Shown here: one piece after another, positions 46,905 to 54,863 of the stretch
Position numbering within the stretch: the stretch's first letter is position 1
How the letters are laid out: every line of letters starts with the position of its first letter
Assembly (NCBI GenBank): GCA_009746045.1
Contig: RPFO01000696.1
Span: 1-64,000, forward strand
DNA: 64,000 nucleotides
Reading direction: 5' to 3'
Origin: Mesostigma viride
Taxonomy: Eukaryota > Streptophyta > Mesostigmatophyceae > Mesostigmatales > Mesostigmataceae
The notes under the pieces: model-generated
Told to the model about the DNA's origin: nothing
Database searches by the model: none
The model's input: only the letters and a program-made list of their open reading frames with translations
Made by a program: the position numbers and the translations under genes

Positions 46905-48487
46905 ATGTCCACGCTGTATCCGTTCAAGAGCACCGTCCTGGCGCCCACGGTGCGCTCGGAATCCTTCCAGAAGCGCGTCCAAGGACTCGCCGGCTACATC
47001 TTCACCGAATATGAGATGGTCAAGCTGGCGAAGTACCTCCCCAATATCCGGTTTGTCGTAGAGGAGGCCCCGTTATACAAGAGGGCGATTCTGGACTCCG
47101 ACAAGGCACTGCTGCAGAAACTGCAGCGTTTCGTGGCGAGCGTGTACATCTACGACCTTCTGCATAACGTCATGCGAGACCTACACGACCGCGTGAAGCG
47201 CGCAGTCAGCGGGAACTTCGTCGACACCAGTCGAGCAGAGATGGGAAAGCTAGTGAATGCCTTCCGCGGATACGTGGTTGTAGAGGCGGAGAAAATGCCT
47301 CTATTACGAGGGTCGCGCGCAAGTGATCTCAATAGGCGCGTGTACATGAAACGCATCCCCGCGAGTGTCACGGCCTCGATCACTGCACTCGAACCCCAGG
47401 AAGAAATGTACGCGCGATGGGGGCGGATCATCGAATTTCCCGATACGTCTTTGATTGACAAGACCGCTAAGGTGAGGGTGTTTAGCCTCACCCCCGAAAA
47501 CCTGCCAAGCGCCAATATGTTGTTGGGGGGGGACCCGTCTGACGACAGCGTGCCCGCCAGGCTGCTTCAACAGCTCGCGTCACCTACTATCGACTGCTCG
47601 TACTTGTCCATGGCTCATAGATTCAGGTTAGCGGAGCTCGATGTCGACTTTCCGCCACCAAACATCAACTACGAGCTTCTGGAGCGCCTACAAAAACACA
47701 ACCCCGATGGCTTTTCTACGTCGACCATTGCAGACACTTTAGATAAGATACGTGTGACGGGGCCCGTTCCCTCGGCTGAGGTTCTTGCACCAAGCGTAGA
47801 GACAGCGGACGGAGAGGTCGCGACTCTATATGGAGACGACCATGCAGAGGACCTCAGGAGTTATTTGTGGCGAAAGACAAGACCCGAACTTGACATCGAT
47901 GTTCGTGAAGGTGTCCGATTGACGACGCAATTGTTTAACACTAAGGGTCGAACGCCGTTTCACACGTTCACGAACGAGATCAAGAAGTTCATCATCGACG
48001 ACATCATCGCATTCAACCAAAAACGCCAGGAGGTGCTCGACATCATCGAGAACTGGTGGATGCGTCAGGGGGCATACGAGTACGTGAACGCGCTGGGCGC
48101 GGATGGAACTGACAAACCGCGCCACAAGTTCTTCTCCGACCTCGCACTAGCCGAGTATCAGTTGACCGGTGATGTAAAGTGTCCCAATGGCAATGGAGGG
48201 GTTTGGTATGAGTATGACCCCGCAAAGAGGGCTGCATACGGAAACAAGATGCCTAAGATTGTTCCGCGGTACGTCGACATCGGTGGTGGGCAGATGGCCG
48301 TCAACCCGAATGCCCGGTTCCAGCTCTGCACGCCTTTGCGTGGGGAGACCAGCTACGCCCCCCAAGCGGCATGCCGGCGTTTGAGGATTCGGGCATGCCG
48401 ACGGGGGTGCACTATCTGGCCGCGCGGAGGTACAGGCACAAGGGATCCAGGGTGGCGCAGAAAAGGGTAGTCCGACGAAGGCGTTAA
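46905..48487 (+). CDS. tandem paralog D1, frameshifted at the 3' end
   Basis: From the ATG at 46905: T-L-Y-P-F-K-S, then Y-E-M-V-K-L-A-K-Y, E-E-A-P-L-Y-K-R, K-L-V-N-A-F-R-G, and a C-terminal K-C-P-x-G-x-G-x-(V/I)-(W/Y)-(Y/F)-E-Y-D-P segment and N-P-N-A-R-F-Q-L-C-T-P-L. The following gene has the same motifs in order. The frame breaks at the C6 run 48358-48363; the next frame supplies the expected end (G-V-H-Y-L-A-A-R-R-Y-R-H-K-G and a final V-V-R-R-R-R). The basic tail suggests nucleic-acid contact. Unknown family. Confidence 0.65.
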
Positions 48488-48514
48488 AAATATATCTAGC
48501 TGGTACTATAGAAC

Positions 48515-49996
48515 ATGACGCTGTATCCGTTTCGATCGATCGTCGAGACCCCTACTCAGAGAACACCCGAAGACCAGAAACGCGTTTACGAGTTGGCGCA
48601 GAAGGTGTTTACGCCATACGAGATGAAGAGGCTGACAACATACGTCCCGGGCATCAAGTTCACAATCGAGGAGGCTCCGATTTACAAAAGAAACATTACA
48701 GAAGAGTTTCCAAAAGATGCTCTGGACCAGCGGTCTCTCCAACAAAAACTCCGGTTGTTTGTTTCAATCCTTTACGTGTACGATATCCTTTTGGCCCTAT
48801 TGCGCGACCTTCGCAGGCGTGTACAACATGCAACTGACTATGACGTGCGTGAGACCGATCGAAAGGAGATGGCCAAGCTGGTAAACGTGTTGCGCGGATT
48901 CGTCGCTGTCGAACTCCCGGATATTGGAGGCAACCCCGCAATTGAGAGTAATTACCTTTCTCACGTGTACATGTCCAGGATCCCCGATACTGTGATGTCA
49001 GACATCGCAAGTAAAGGGATGCAGGAGTGGGGCACGTTTTTTGCAGCGCTCACAGCGGATAACTCGCACGCCATTCCTGCTACAGTGGCCCCATACGTAA
49101 GCCGGGCGAGCAAGATCCGCGTTTTTCCGTTACAACCAGGTAGCACGCCGTTGACGTCGCTCCTTGTGTTGGGGGACGTAGCAGCTGACACCGATCCCTC
49201 CCAACTGATCCTTATGCTAAACAGCCCGACTTTCAACCCCGATAGATTTTCCATCCATCACAGAGATCGCATTACAGATATGCTGGAAGAAGGTCAAGCC
49301 AACTATCGAGAAAATTATGGGTACATCGCTCGATTGCAAAAGCTCGCATATGACATCTTCACCAATGCTGATTATGCTGGAACTATTTATAGGATCACAA
49401 CATATGATGAGCCTGACGCCTATTCAACAATCGCGAAGGTCGGTGATGGATCGATGAATGTCCCGAACATACTCCATAAGCACCTAAAGGATGACGTTCT
49501 CAACTGCAACCGCATGAGAAGGTACCTGCTTGATCAGATCGCCGCATGGTGGCGGCGACAGAGCGCGTATGATCTGGTCACTGGCGTGGAGGTCGACGGT
49601 GCCCCCAAGAGCCGTGGCCAGTTCTTCGCCGACCTGACAGCAGCCGACGCCAGACTGCTTGGACACCCCTCCAAGTGCCCAGAGGGCTCGGGTAATATCT
49701 ACTTTGAGTACGACCCATCCGAAAAACACCGTCACGGCGGCAAGATGCCTAAGCAGGTCGAGCCGTACACCAAGGACGATGCGGGCAACCTGGTCCAGAA
49801 CCCGAACGCTCAGTTCGTCATGTGCGCGCCACTGAAGGGGGCGTCGCCGTACGCCCAGGGGACGGGCACCTTGCCGAACCTCTCATGGGAGGACACCGCG
49901 GGGCCGGTGGGCGTGCATTATATGGGGTCGCGGAGGTATAGGAGGAAGGGCGCGGGACACGGTACGCGACAACGCGTGGTGAGGAGGAGGCGCTAA
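48515..49996 (+). CDS. tandem paralog D2, 493 aa
   Basis: Intact second copy: T-L-Y-P-F-R-S, Y-E-M-K-R-L-T-T-Y, E-E-A-P-I-Y-K-R, K-L-V-N-V-L-R-G, K-C-P-E-G-S-G-N-I-Y-F-E-Y-D-P, then G-V-H-Y-M-G-S-R-R-Y-R-R-K-G and R-V-V-R-R-R-R at the end. Alpha-helical first half, mixed second half. A TACTATAGA element stands just before the ATG. The two copies are in the same direction with 27 bp between them. Position next to packaging and capsid genes suggests a structural or DNA-handling role. Confidence 0.65.
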   Translation: MTLYPFRSIVETPTQRTPEDQKRVYELAQKVFTPYEMKRLTTYVPGIKFTIEEAPIYKRNITEEFPKDALDQRSLQQKLRLFVSILYVYDILLALLRDLRRRVQHATDYDVRETDRKEMAKLVNVLRGFVAVELPDIGGNPAIESNYLSHVYMSRIPDTVMSDIASKGMQEWGTFFAALTADNSHAIPATVAPYVSRASKIRVFPLQPGSTPLTSLLVLGDVAADTDPSQLILMLNSPTFNPDRFSIHHRDRITDMLEEGQANYRENYGYIARLQKLAYDIFTNADYAGTIYRITTYDEPDAYSTIAKVGDGSMNVPNILHKHLKDDVLNCNRMRRYLLDQIAAWWRRQSAYDLVTGVEVDGAPKSRGQFFADLTAADARLLGHPSKCPEGSGNIYFEYDPSEKHRHGGKMPKQVEPYTKDDAGNLVQNPNAQFVMCAPLKGASPYAQGTGTLPNLSWEDTAGPVGVHYMGSRRYRRKGAGHGTRQRVVRRRR

Positions 49997-50009
49997 TCGT
50001 CCGCGGACA

Positions 50010-50519
50010 ATGACGACGACAAGTAAGCGTTATGCCGACGAGCTGGACGCTGCCAGAAGGAGGGTGGACGCGCGGTGGGCCAGGATGTGCGCGCGCCAAG
50101 AAGCGCGCAATCCGTATCCCTTCCGGATCTCATTCAACCGGGAATACATGGAGTCATGCCCCTCGTACAGAGGTAAGACGCCGCTGACCGCCGAGGAGTT
50201 AGCGGTGGTGCAGTCAGGCGATGTGTCTCCGCTGACGAGATGGAGCGCGGCCGCGTTACCCGCGGACGGATGGGTGTCCTGCATCCTGTGCGACGGCTTG
50301 ATGCCCTCGCAGAAGGTGGAGCTGACTCTGCGTGTACCTACAGGGTTCGCGTTCTACCACGCCGACTGTTTCGACAGTTCGGTGCATCGACGCCTCGACA
50401 CCCGCTTGCCTTGTCGCGACCGGGAGGCAAGCGAAGAGGAGGGCGACAAGGATGAGGACGAGGTGATCCCGAGCCAGGTTCAGTGGGACCTGGACAAGCC
50501 GGACGGGGGCGAGTACTGA
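50010..50519 (+). CDS. hypothetical protein with C-x-x-C/H-x-x-C site, 169 aa
   Basis: A basic helical N terminus (D-A-A-R-R-R-V-D-A-R-W-A-R-M), Y-P-F-R-I-S-F-N-R, a central V-S-C-I-L-C-D-G-L and, about 28 residues on, Y-H-A-D-C-F. These two pairs could bind one zinc, similar to PARP-type or treble-clef fingers. The C terminus is acidic (E-E-E-G-D-K-D-E-D-E). It starts 13 bp after the previous stop. Unknown function. Confidence 0.55.
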   Translation: MTTTSKRYADELDAARRRVDARWARMCARQEARNPYPFRISFNREYMESCPSYRGKTPLTAEELAVVQSGDVSPLTRWSAAALPADGWVSCILCDGLMPSQKVELTLRVPTGFAFYHADCFDSSVHRRLDTRLPCRDREASEEEGDKDEDEVIPSQVQWDLDKPDGGEY

Positions 50520-50570
50520 ACGCGTTCAGACCTGGGGAATTTTGTGCGAGTGTAGTACAAAGCAGCGCAG

Positions 50571-51051
50571 ATGGAAGACCTGACGGGTCTCGCACGACGC
50601 CTCCGACAGAGCGCTGGCAATGTACAGCAGAGCGCGATCGTCGACGCCCCCGGGCCGGATATCGCCGTGTCCGCCCCCCCGGCCCCGACGTCCTTGCGGT
50701 CTCGAGTCTACAGGCCGCCCCCGTCGCCGGCGATCGCTAGGGGGGTGTCCCCCGGCCCGTCGGAGATGTCTATCCGACAGCGGTCTCCGTCCCCGCGACC
50801 CTCCCCTCCTGCCCGCGTGCTACCTCCTCCCGCGCCCCCCCCCCTGGTGCGGAGGCCTGCCAGGCGGGCTCGTGGTTCCCGCCATCTTCGGCGTAGGGGC
50901 GGCGATCGGCACCATCCACTTCGGGGCGGCTGCCTTCCCGAACCTGTTCAAAGGGCGGGACGGCAAGGTGGACCGCAACAAGGTGAACGTGGGCGGCATC
51001 GTGGCAGGCGCGCTCGTGTTTTTGATAGCTCGGTACATGCTATCAAGCTAG
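50571..51051 (+). CDS. Pro-rich membrane-anchored protein, frameshifted
   Basis: The ATG at 50571 begins M-E-D-L-T-G-L-A-R-R-L and leads into a Pro/Arg/Ser-rich disordered stretch. At the ten-C run 50835-50844 the frame changes; the next frame gives G-L-V-V-P-A-I-F-G-V-G-A-A-I-G-T-I-H and G-I-V-A-G-A-L-V-F-L-I-A-R-Y-M-L, two hydrophobic segments, and stops at 51051. Without the shift the first frame would run through the next gene, producing an artificial fusion. About 160 residues; probably a virion membrane protein. Confidence 0.6.
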
Positions 51052-51104
51052 GCGGTTTCGCTTACAGCGGGGTGATTAATTTCACGACAGGAGTAGAACA
51101 GACG

Positions 51105-51917
51105 ATGGGGGACCGGGACCACTTGACCGAGTCGCGCTCCGAGCCTCGAGTGGACACCAACGTGCTGGTAGACAGCAAGCGGGAGTACGTGGAGCAGCTC
51201 GAGCGGTCGCTATCCCAGCCGGTGTTTGCGGCGTTCAAGAACATCCTGCAGGACGCCGTGAACGTGTCGGGGGCGAAAGGCACGGATTGCATGGAGTGCC
51301 TCACCAAACTGCTGGCGGAGGTTCCGAGCTGGAACGCGGACATCATCGACGAGGAGACCAAGGAGATCCAGAAGACGGTGCCCTACCTGAGGGAGCTGCT
51401 GAAGGCGTATTTCGTGTGCGCGAGTATGATCCTGGGCAGCATCCGCAGGAACTCGCGGAACGATCAGAAGCTGAAGGTGAAGGTCCCGACGTGCGAGCGG
51501 TTTGTGCACTCGGTCATGAAGACGATGGCCGCGGACATCGCGGAGGACATCCCGCATTACGTCTCTCAGACCTCGACCGGCGGGGTCAAGCTCAACAAGC
51601 GTCAGGTGATGAAAGGGGTGTGCGAGTGCGTCAAGAACGCGCTCCAGAGCTTCATGCCCATCGACGACATCCTCAAGGACTACATGGACGGGATCATGGG
51701 CGCGGACGACCCGCCGCCCTCGCCTCCGGCCCGCCGGCGCTCGGACGAGCAGGATGAGGGGGGGCACAGGGACAGGACGCGCTCGGTCCGACTGCGTCCC
51801 GAGTCCCTGCAGGCCAGCGGCAGGGCGGGGCTGGCGGGCGACGAGGATGAAGAGGACGGGTTCCACGTCGACGAGGACGACCCCGAGGCGTACGTGGAGG
51901 AGGAGGAGGACTTTTAA
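51105..51917 (+). CDS. DUF5764-like conserved giant-virus protein
   Basis: About 270 residues from the ATG at 51105. A helical core with E-Y-V-E-Q-L-E-R-S-L, then E-C-L-T-K-L-L-A-E-V-P-S-W-N-A-D-I-I, L-L-K-A-Y-F-V-C-A-S-M-I-L-G-S-I-R, L-K-V-K-V-P-T-C-E-R-F-V-H and F-M-P-I-D-D-I-L-K-D-Y-M. This sequence of motifs matches a protein conserved across many large DNA viruses (DUF5764 as I recall). The C-terminal 60 residues are charged and disordered, ending in an Asp/Glu run. The upstream in-frame region is an artefact of the C10 shift. Likely virion core protein. Confidence 0.65.
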   Translation: MGDRDHLTESRSEPRVDTNVLVDSKREYVEQLERSLSQPVFAAFKNILQDAVNVSGAKGTDCMECLTKLLAEVPSWNADIIDEETKEIQKTVPYLRELLKAYFVCASMILGSIRRNSRNDQKLKVKVPTCERFVHSVMKTMAADIAEDIPHYVSQTSTGGVKLNKRQVMKGVCECVKNALQSFMPIDDILKDYMDGIMGADDPPPSPPARRRSDEQDEGGHRDRTRSVRLRPESLQASGRAGLAGDEDEEDGFHVDEDDPEAYVEEEEDF

Positions 51918-51950
51918 TTCGTCTGTAATGTTATTTATGCTTTGTAATAA

Positions 51951-52610
51951 ATGAAAGTGACCATTTTACCTGACGGAACAAAAGTGTTGACATCTGATAA
52001 ATGCACGGCCAGGGTAGGATCAGTAGGCGTTAGGACGCGGCGGTTCCGGCTGGACCCGGCCGCGTTCCATTTCATCATCAACAGCATGTCGCGCGGGGCG
52101 GAGCTCGGCGGCAACTTCAGCGTGGACCTCCGAAGCTCGGTCATGAGGAAGGCCACCGTGACCAACGTGGGTCGGTCCAACGACGTGAACACCCCGCACG
52201 GGGTGGTCGAGTGGCACACGCACCCGCAGGGGTGCACGCTGCGGGAGTGCTCCCTGTCCAGCCCGAGCGACACGGACGTGGGGGTGTTTCTGGAGGACGC
52301 GCTCACGGACAACGTCGCCCATTGCGTGTTCAGCCGCCAGGGCACGTTCGTGTGCGCCTGCTCCCCCGCCCTGGTGGCGCGGCTGCAGCGGTTGAAGGGA
52401 GAGGGCGGCGACAGCGCGCTGGCGGCGGCGAAGGGCCAGATACAGCGGCAGTTCGCCGACCTGCAGCGCCAGTTCGCGGTGCGGTACCGACAGGCGCGGT
52501 CGGAGCGGGAGAAGGACCACTGGGAGGCGTGGCACCGTGGCAGTGGCTGCGTCTGGCGGCCGCGTGCGGTCTGCTCGTTTCGTTCTTCGCGCGCGGCGTG
52601 CCCCCCGTGA
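51951..52610 (+). CDS. JAMM/MPN-domain metalloprotease-like protein
   Basis: The motif W-H-T-H-P at residues 88-92 followed by S-S-P-S-D at 103-107 gives H89, H91, S104 and D107, the J-A-M-M zinc-binding pattern (H-x-H-P...S-x-x-D) of MPN metalloproteases such as deubiquitinases. A preceding strand with G-V-V-E and a beta-rich first 80 residues fit the fold. Residues about 150-185 are a coiled coil. In frame the C terminus ends C-S-F-R-S-S-R-A-A-C-P-P; the +1 frame instead encodes W-L-R-L-A-A-A-C-G-L-L-V-S-F-F, a membrane anchor ending at 52642, so a shift near 52540 is possible. Virion or ubiquitin-removal role. Confidence 0.65.
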   Translation: MKVTILPDGTKVLTSDKCTARVGSVGVRTRRFRLDPAAFHFIINSMSRGAELGGNFSVDLRSSVMRKATVTNVGRSNDVNTPHGVVEWHTHPQGCTLRECSLSSPSDTDVGVFLEDALTDNVAHCVFSRQGTFVCACSPALVARLQRLKGEGGDSALAAAKGQIQRQFADLQRQFAVRYRQARSEREKDHWEAWHRGSGCVWRPRAVCSFRSSRAACPP

Positions 52611-52685
52611 TCGAGGCGCGCGTGCGGTGCGTGGGTAAATGAATTCCACAATTCTCGGGAGATAGATGTATGTAGGTGGGGCGGG

Positions 52686-53480
52686 ATGAACGTGAACCTG
52701 AAGAAGTTCGACCCCTCGCGCATCAAGGACAACAGCGTTGTGTGCATCGTGTCGAAGCGGGGCGCTGGCAAGACGACGCTGGCGACCGACCTAATGTACT
52801 ACAAGCGGCACCTCCCGTCCGGGATCGTGCTGTCGGGCACGGAGGGCTCCAACCGCCACTGGGGGAAGTACGTGCCGTCGCTGTTCATCTACAACCGGTT
52901 CAACCGCGGCGCGCTCAAGGCGGTGATCGCGCGCCAGAAGTTAAGGAGCAAAGGGGGGAAGGCGGCCCTGCCGGCGTTCGTGGTGATGGACGATTGCGTG
53001 TACGACCGCACGGTGATGCGCGACCCGTACATCCGTGAGATCGCGCTGAACGGGCGCCACTACAACATCTTCCTGCTGTTCATCACCCAGTACACGATGG
53101 ACGTCACGCCGGACATCCGCTCGAACATCGATTACGTGTTCGCGCTCAAGGAGAACATCATCATGAACCGCGAGCGGCTGTACCGCAACTTCTTCGGCGT
53201 GATCCCGACGTTCGAGGCGTTCTGCACCATCCTGAACGAGTGCACGCAGAACTACGAGTGCCTCGTGATCGACCACACGAGCGGATCCAACAAGCTGGAG
53301 GACGTCATCTTCTGGTACAAGGCGGAGGAGCGGCCGCCGTTCCGCGTGGGCTCCCCGTCGTTCTGGAAGTACGGCCAGGTGAACCGCGACCCCGACAGGG
53401 AGGAGGAGGCCAGCGACGACGATCTGCCCCTCACCAAGCGAAAGACGACCACGCGAGTGGTCAAGCACGACGACCAGTAG
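52686..53480 (+). CDS. A32-type virion packaging ATPase
   Basis: A 264-residue FtsK/HerA-superfamily ATPase that drives viral DNA into the capsid. Walker A lies at residues 23-31 (S-K-R-G-A-G-K-T-T), Walker B at about 97-103 (A-F-V-V-M-D-D), and the following L-L-F-I-T-Q-Y has the sensor-like Gln. Further on, R-S-N-I-D-Y-V-F and E-R-L-Y-R-N-F-F-G are typical of A32 homologs in large DNA viruses. Length is in the family range. The last 25 residues are acidic then basic (E-E-E-A-S-D-D-D, K-R-K-T-T-T-R). Neighbours are the JAMM protein and a coiled-coil protein. No frame break. Confidence 0.9.
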   Translation: MNVNLKKFDPSRIKDNSVVCIVSKRGAGKTTLATDLMYYKRHLPSGIVLSGTEGSNRHWGKYVPSLFIYNRFNRGALKAVIARQKLRSKGGKAALPAFVVMDDCVYDRTVMRDPYIREIALNGRHYNIFLLFITQYTMDVTPDIRSNIDYVFALKENIIMNRERLYRNFFGVIPTFEAFCTILNECTQNYECLVIDHTSGSNKLEDVIFWYKAEERPPFRVGSPSFWKYGQVNRDPDREEEASDDDLPLTKRKTTTRVVKHDDQ

Positions 53481-53537
53481 TTCGCTTAGGCTCCGGTACA
53501 AGTGTCAGCCCATTCTAGCCCCCCGCACAGAGGCACC

Positions 53538-53942
53538 ATGCAGTCCATCTTGGCTTTCTTCCGCGGCAACAAGGGCACACCTGACGAGGGAGAAGCGGGC
53601 AAGGAGGGGGTGGCGTCCCCTACTTGCAAATCCGACCAATCCATCCGATCCAGCAAAACGGAGCGGCCGTGGTGGTCTAAGGAGGGCAGCGACTCCAGCG
53701 AATCCGACGATTCCATCGCCAGCATGACGGAGCGGCCGTGGTGGTGCAAGGTGGAGAGCGCGCTGTCGGAGATCGAGGACCTGATGAGGCGCGTGGACGC
53801 GGTGGTCGCGCAGAACCAGCAGACGTTGGTCGCCTTGACACGAGATGTGGAGCGCCTGAAGCGGCAAGGGCGCAGGAACGAGCGAGCCATCAAGGAATCG
53901 GAGGGGGTCATGCGCGTGCTAGAGAACGTATTCTGCACCTAA
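53538..53942 (+). CDS. coiled-coil protein with ERPWW repeat, 134 aa
   Basis: From the ATG at 53538. The motif T-E-R-P-W-W-(S/C)-K-(E/V) occurs twice about 25 residues apart with Ser/Asp/Glu-rich spacers, followed by a coiled coil of about 60 residues (I-E-D-L-M-R-R-V-D-A-V-V-A-Q-N-Q-Q-T). The stop overlaps the convergent gene by 4 nt. Structural or adaptor role is a guess. Confidence 0.6.
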   Translation: MQSILAFFRGNKGTPDEGEAGKEGVASPTCKSDQSIRSSKTERPWWSKEGSDSSESDDSIASMTERPWWCKVESALSEIEDLMRRVDAVVAQNQQTLVALTRDVERLKRQGRRNERAIKESEGVMRVLENVFCT

Positions 53943-54643
53943 TAGCTCACGCGCCTTCTGAAGCGCCTGGAACCCGCGGCGTGCCCCCTCGTCCTCACCT
54001 TGCCCACGCGGGGCCCGCGCGGCGCGCCTGCTTCGTGCACGCGGTACCTGACACGTGGCAGCCAATCTGTGTTGTATATGGTACCTGGTGGGGGTAGCCT
54101 GTCCAGCCCGCCCGCCCGCCACCCATAAGTATCTTCCTCCCGCGGAGGGCGCGTCAACGGGCCCGCGTCGCCCCAGGGAGAAAGCATCAGGTCCGCGACG
54201 CGGTCCTCCACTTCCTGCGCGTCCGATGGGGGCGGCGGCAGTGCCACATGGGGCGGGAAGACGGACGGTCTCGCCGGCGCGGGGGCGGTCCGGGGGCGGC
54301 GCGGGGGCGGGGGGGGCGGACGAGGAGGACGAGGAGGAAGGGGCCGGTAGGAAGGGGCCGGCGGGGTGGACAGGCGCATGGGGGGGTTTGAGGAGGCCGA
54401 CATTTGGGGTGATCTCATGAAGGTTCTCCCCCTGAGCGGTGGGGAGGAGGCCCGCATTCGGGCGGTCTTGGCGGGTCTCCTGGGGGGGGAGTCTGGCTCG
54501 GTCCTCCAACGCCTCGGACCGCTGACTTCCTCGCCCGCCTCCCACCCGATGTTCTGGCCCTCGGTGCTGGACGCGCGCACCCTGTGCGCGGCGCACCGAC
54601 CATACCTGCGCCCCTTAGTTGTGAGAGAAGTGCACTTTGTCAT
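53939..54643 (-). CDS. Pro-rich basic protein, 234 aa
   Basis: The first residues M-T-K-C-T-S-L-T-T-K-G-R-R-Y-G-R-C-A-A-H match the spacing of the T-x-x-G...C-x-x-H knuckle seen in the three Cys-motif genes, with the second Cys replaced by Tyr. A long Pro-rich linker follows (P-P-R-P-P-R-P-P-P-P-P-P), then A-D-L-M-L-S-P-W-G and R-E-E-D-T-Y-G-W, and a basic tail ending R-R-F-R-R-R-V-S-Y. Other frames here are also open because of high GC, so confidence is moderate. Confidence 0.5.
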   Translation of the reverse strand: MTKCTSLTTKGRRYGRCAAHRVRASSTEGQNIGWEAGEEVSGPRRWRTEPDSPPRRPAKTARMRASSPPLRGRTFMRSPQMSASSNPPMRLSTPPAPSYRPLPPRPPRPPPPPPRRPRTAPAPARPSVFPPHVALPPPPSDAQEVEDRVADLMLSPWGDAGPLTRPPREEDTYGWRAGGLDRLPPPGTIYNTDWLPRVRYRVHEAGAPRGPRVGKVRTRGHAAGSRRFRRRVSY

Positions 54644-54690
54644 GCGTACATATGGTATACACTCGAAATTTTAAAATGCGTGGCTTTGTT

Positions 54691-54747
54691 TATTCATTCA
54701 TAAATAATCATTGATTCATTCATTCATGCATTCATTCATTCATTCCA
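54691..54747. repeat. ATTC tetranucleotide repeat
   Basis: Imperfect ATTC/ATGC units between the Pro-rich gene and the MCP1 3' end, for example CATTCATTCATGCATTCATT. Confidence 0.8.
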
Positions 54748-54812
54748 CAGTAGCGCCTTCCCGGCTGGTCATTTTCAGCATCCGGCCGGAGAATCTATAG
54801 TTTAAAAAAGGA

Positions 54813-54847
54813 TTTAGAAGTGCTGTAACCACGGTAACACTTCTAAA
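54813..54847. terminator. hairpin downstream of MCP1
   Basis: TTTAGAAGTG (54813-54822) pairs exactly with CACTTCTAAA (54838-54847), loop 15 nt. It starts 17 nt after the MCP1 stop on the minus strand, the usual position of 3'-end hairpins in large DNA virus transcripts. Confidence 0.6.
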
Positions 54848-54863
54848 GCGTCCCTAGAGAGGG

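Noticed and set aside
50571-51917. A single 448-residue fusion gene
   Set aside because: The middle part reads as Arg/Gly-rich noise while another frame gives clear membrane segments and a stop; the second gene has its own ATG and a conserved family pattern. The C10 run explains the fusion.
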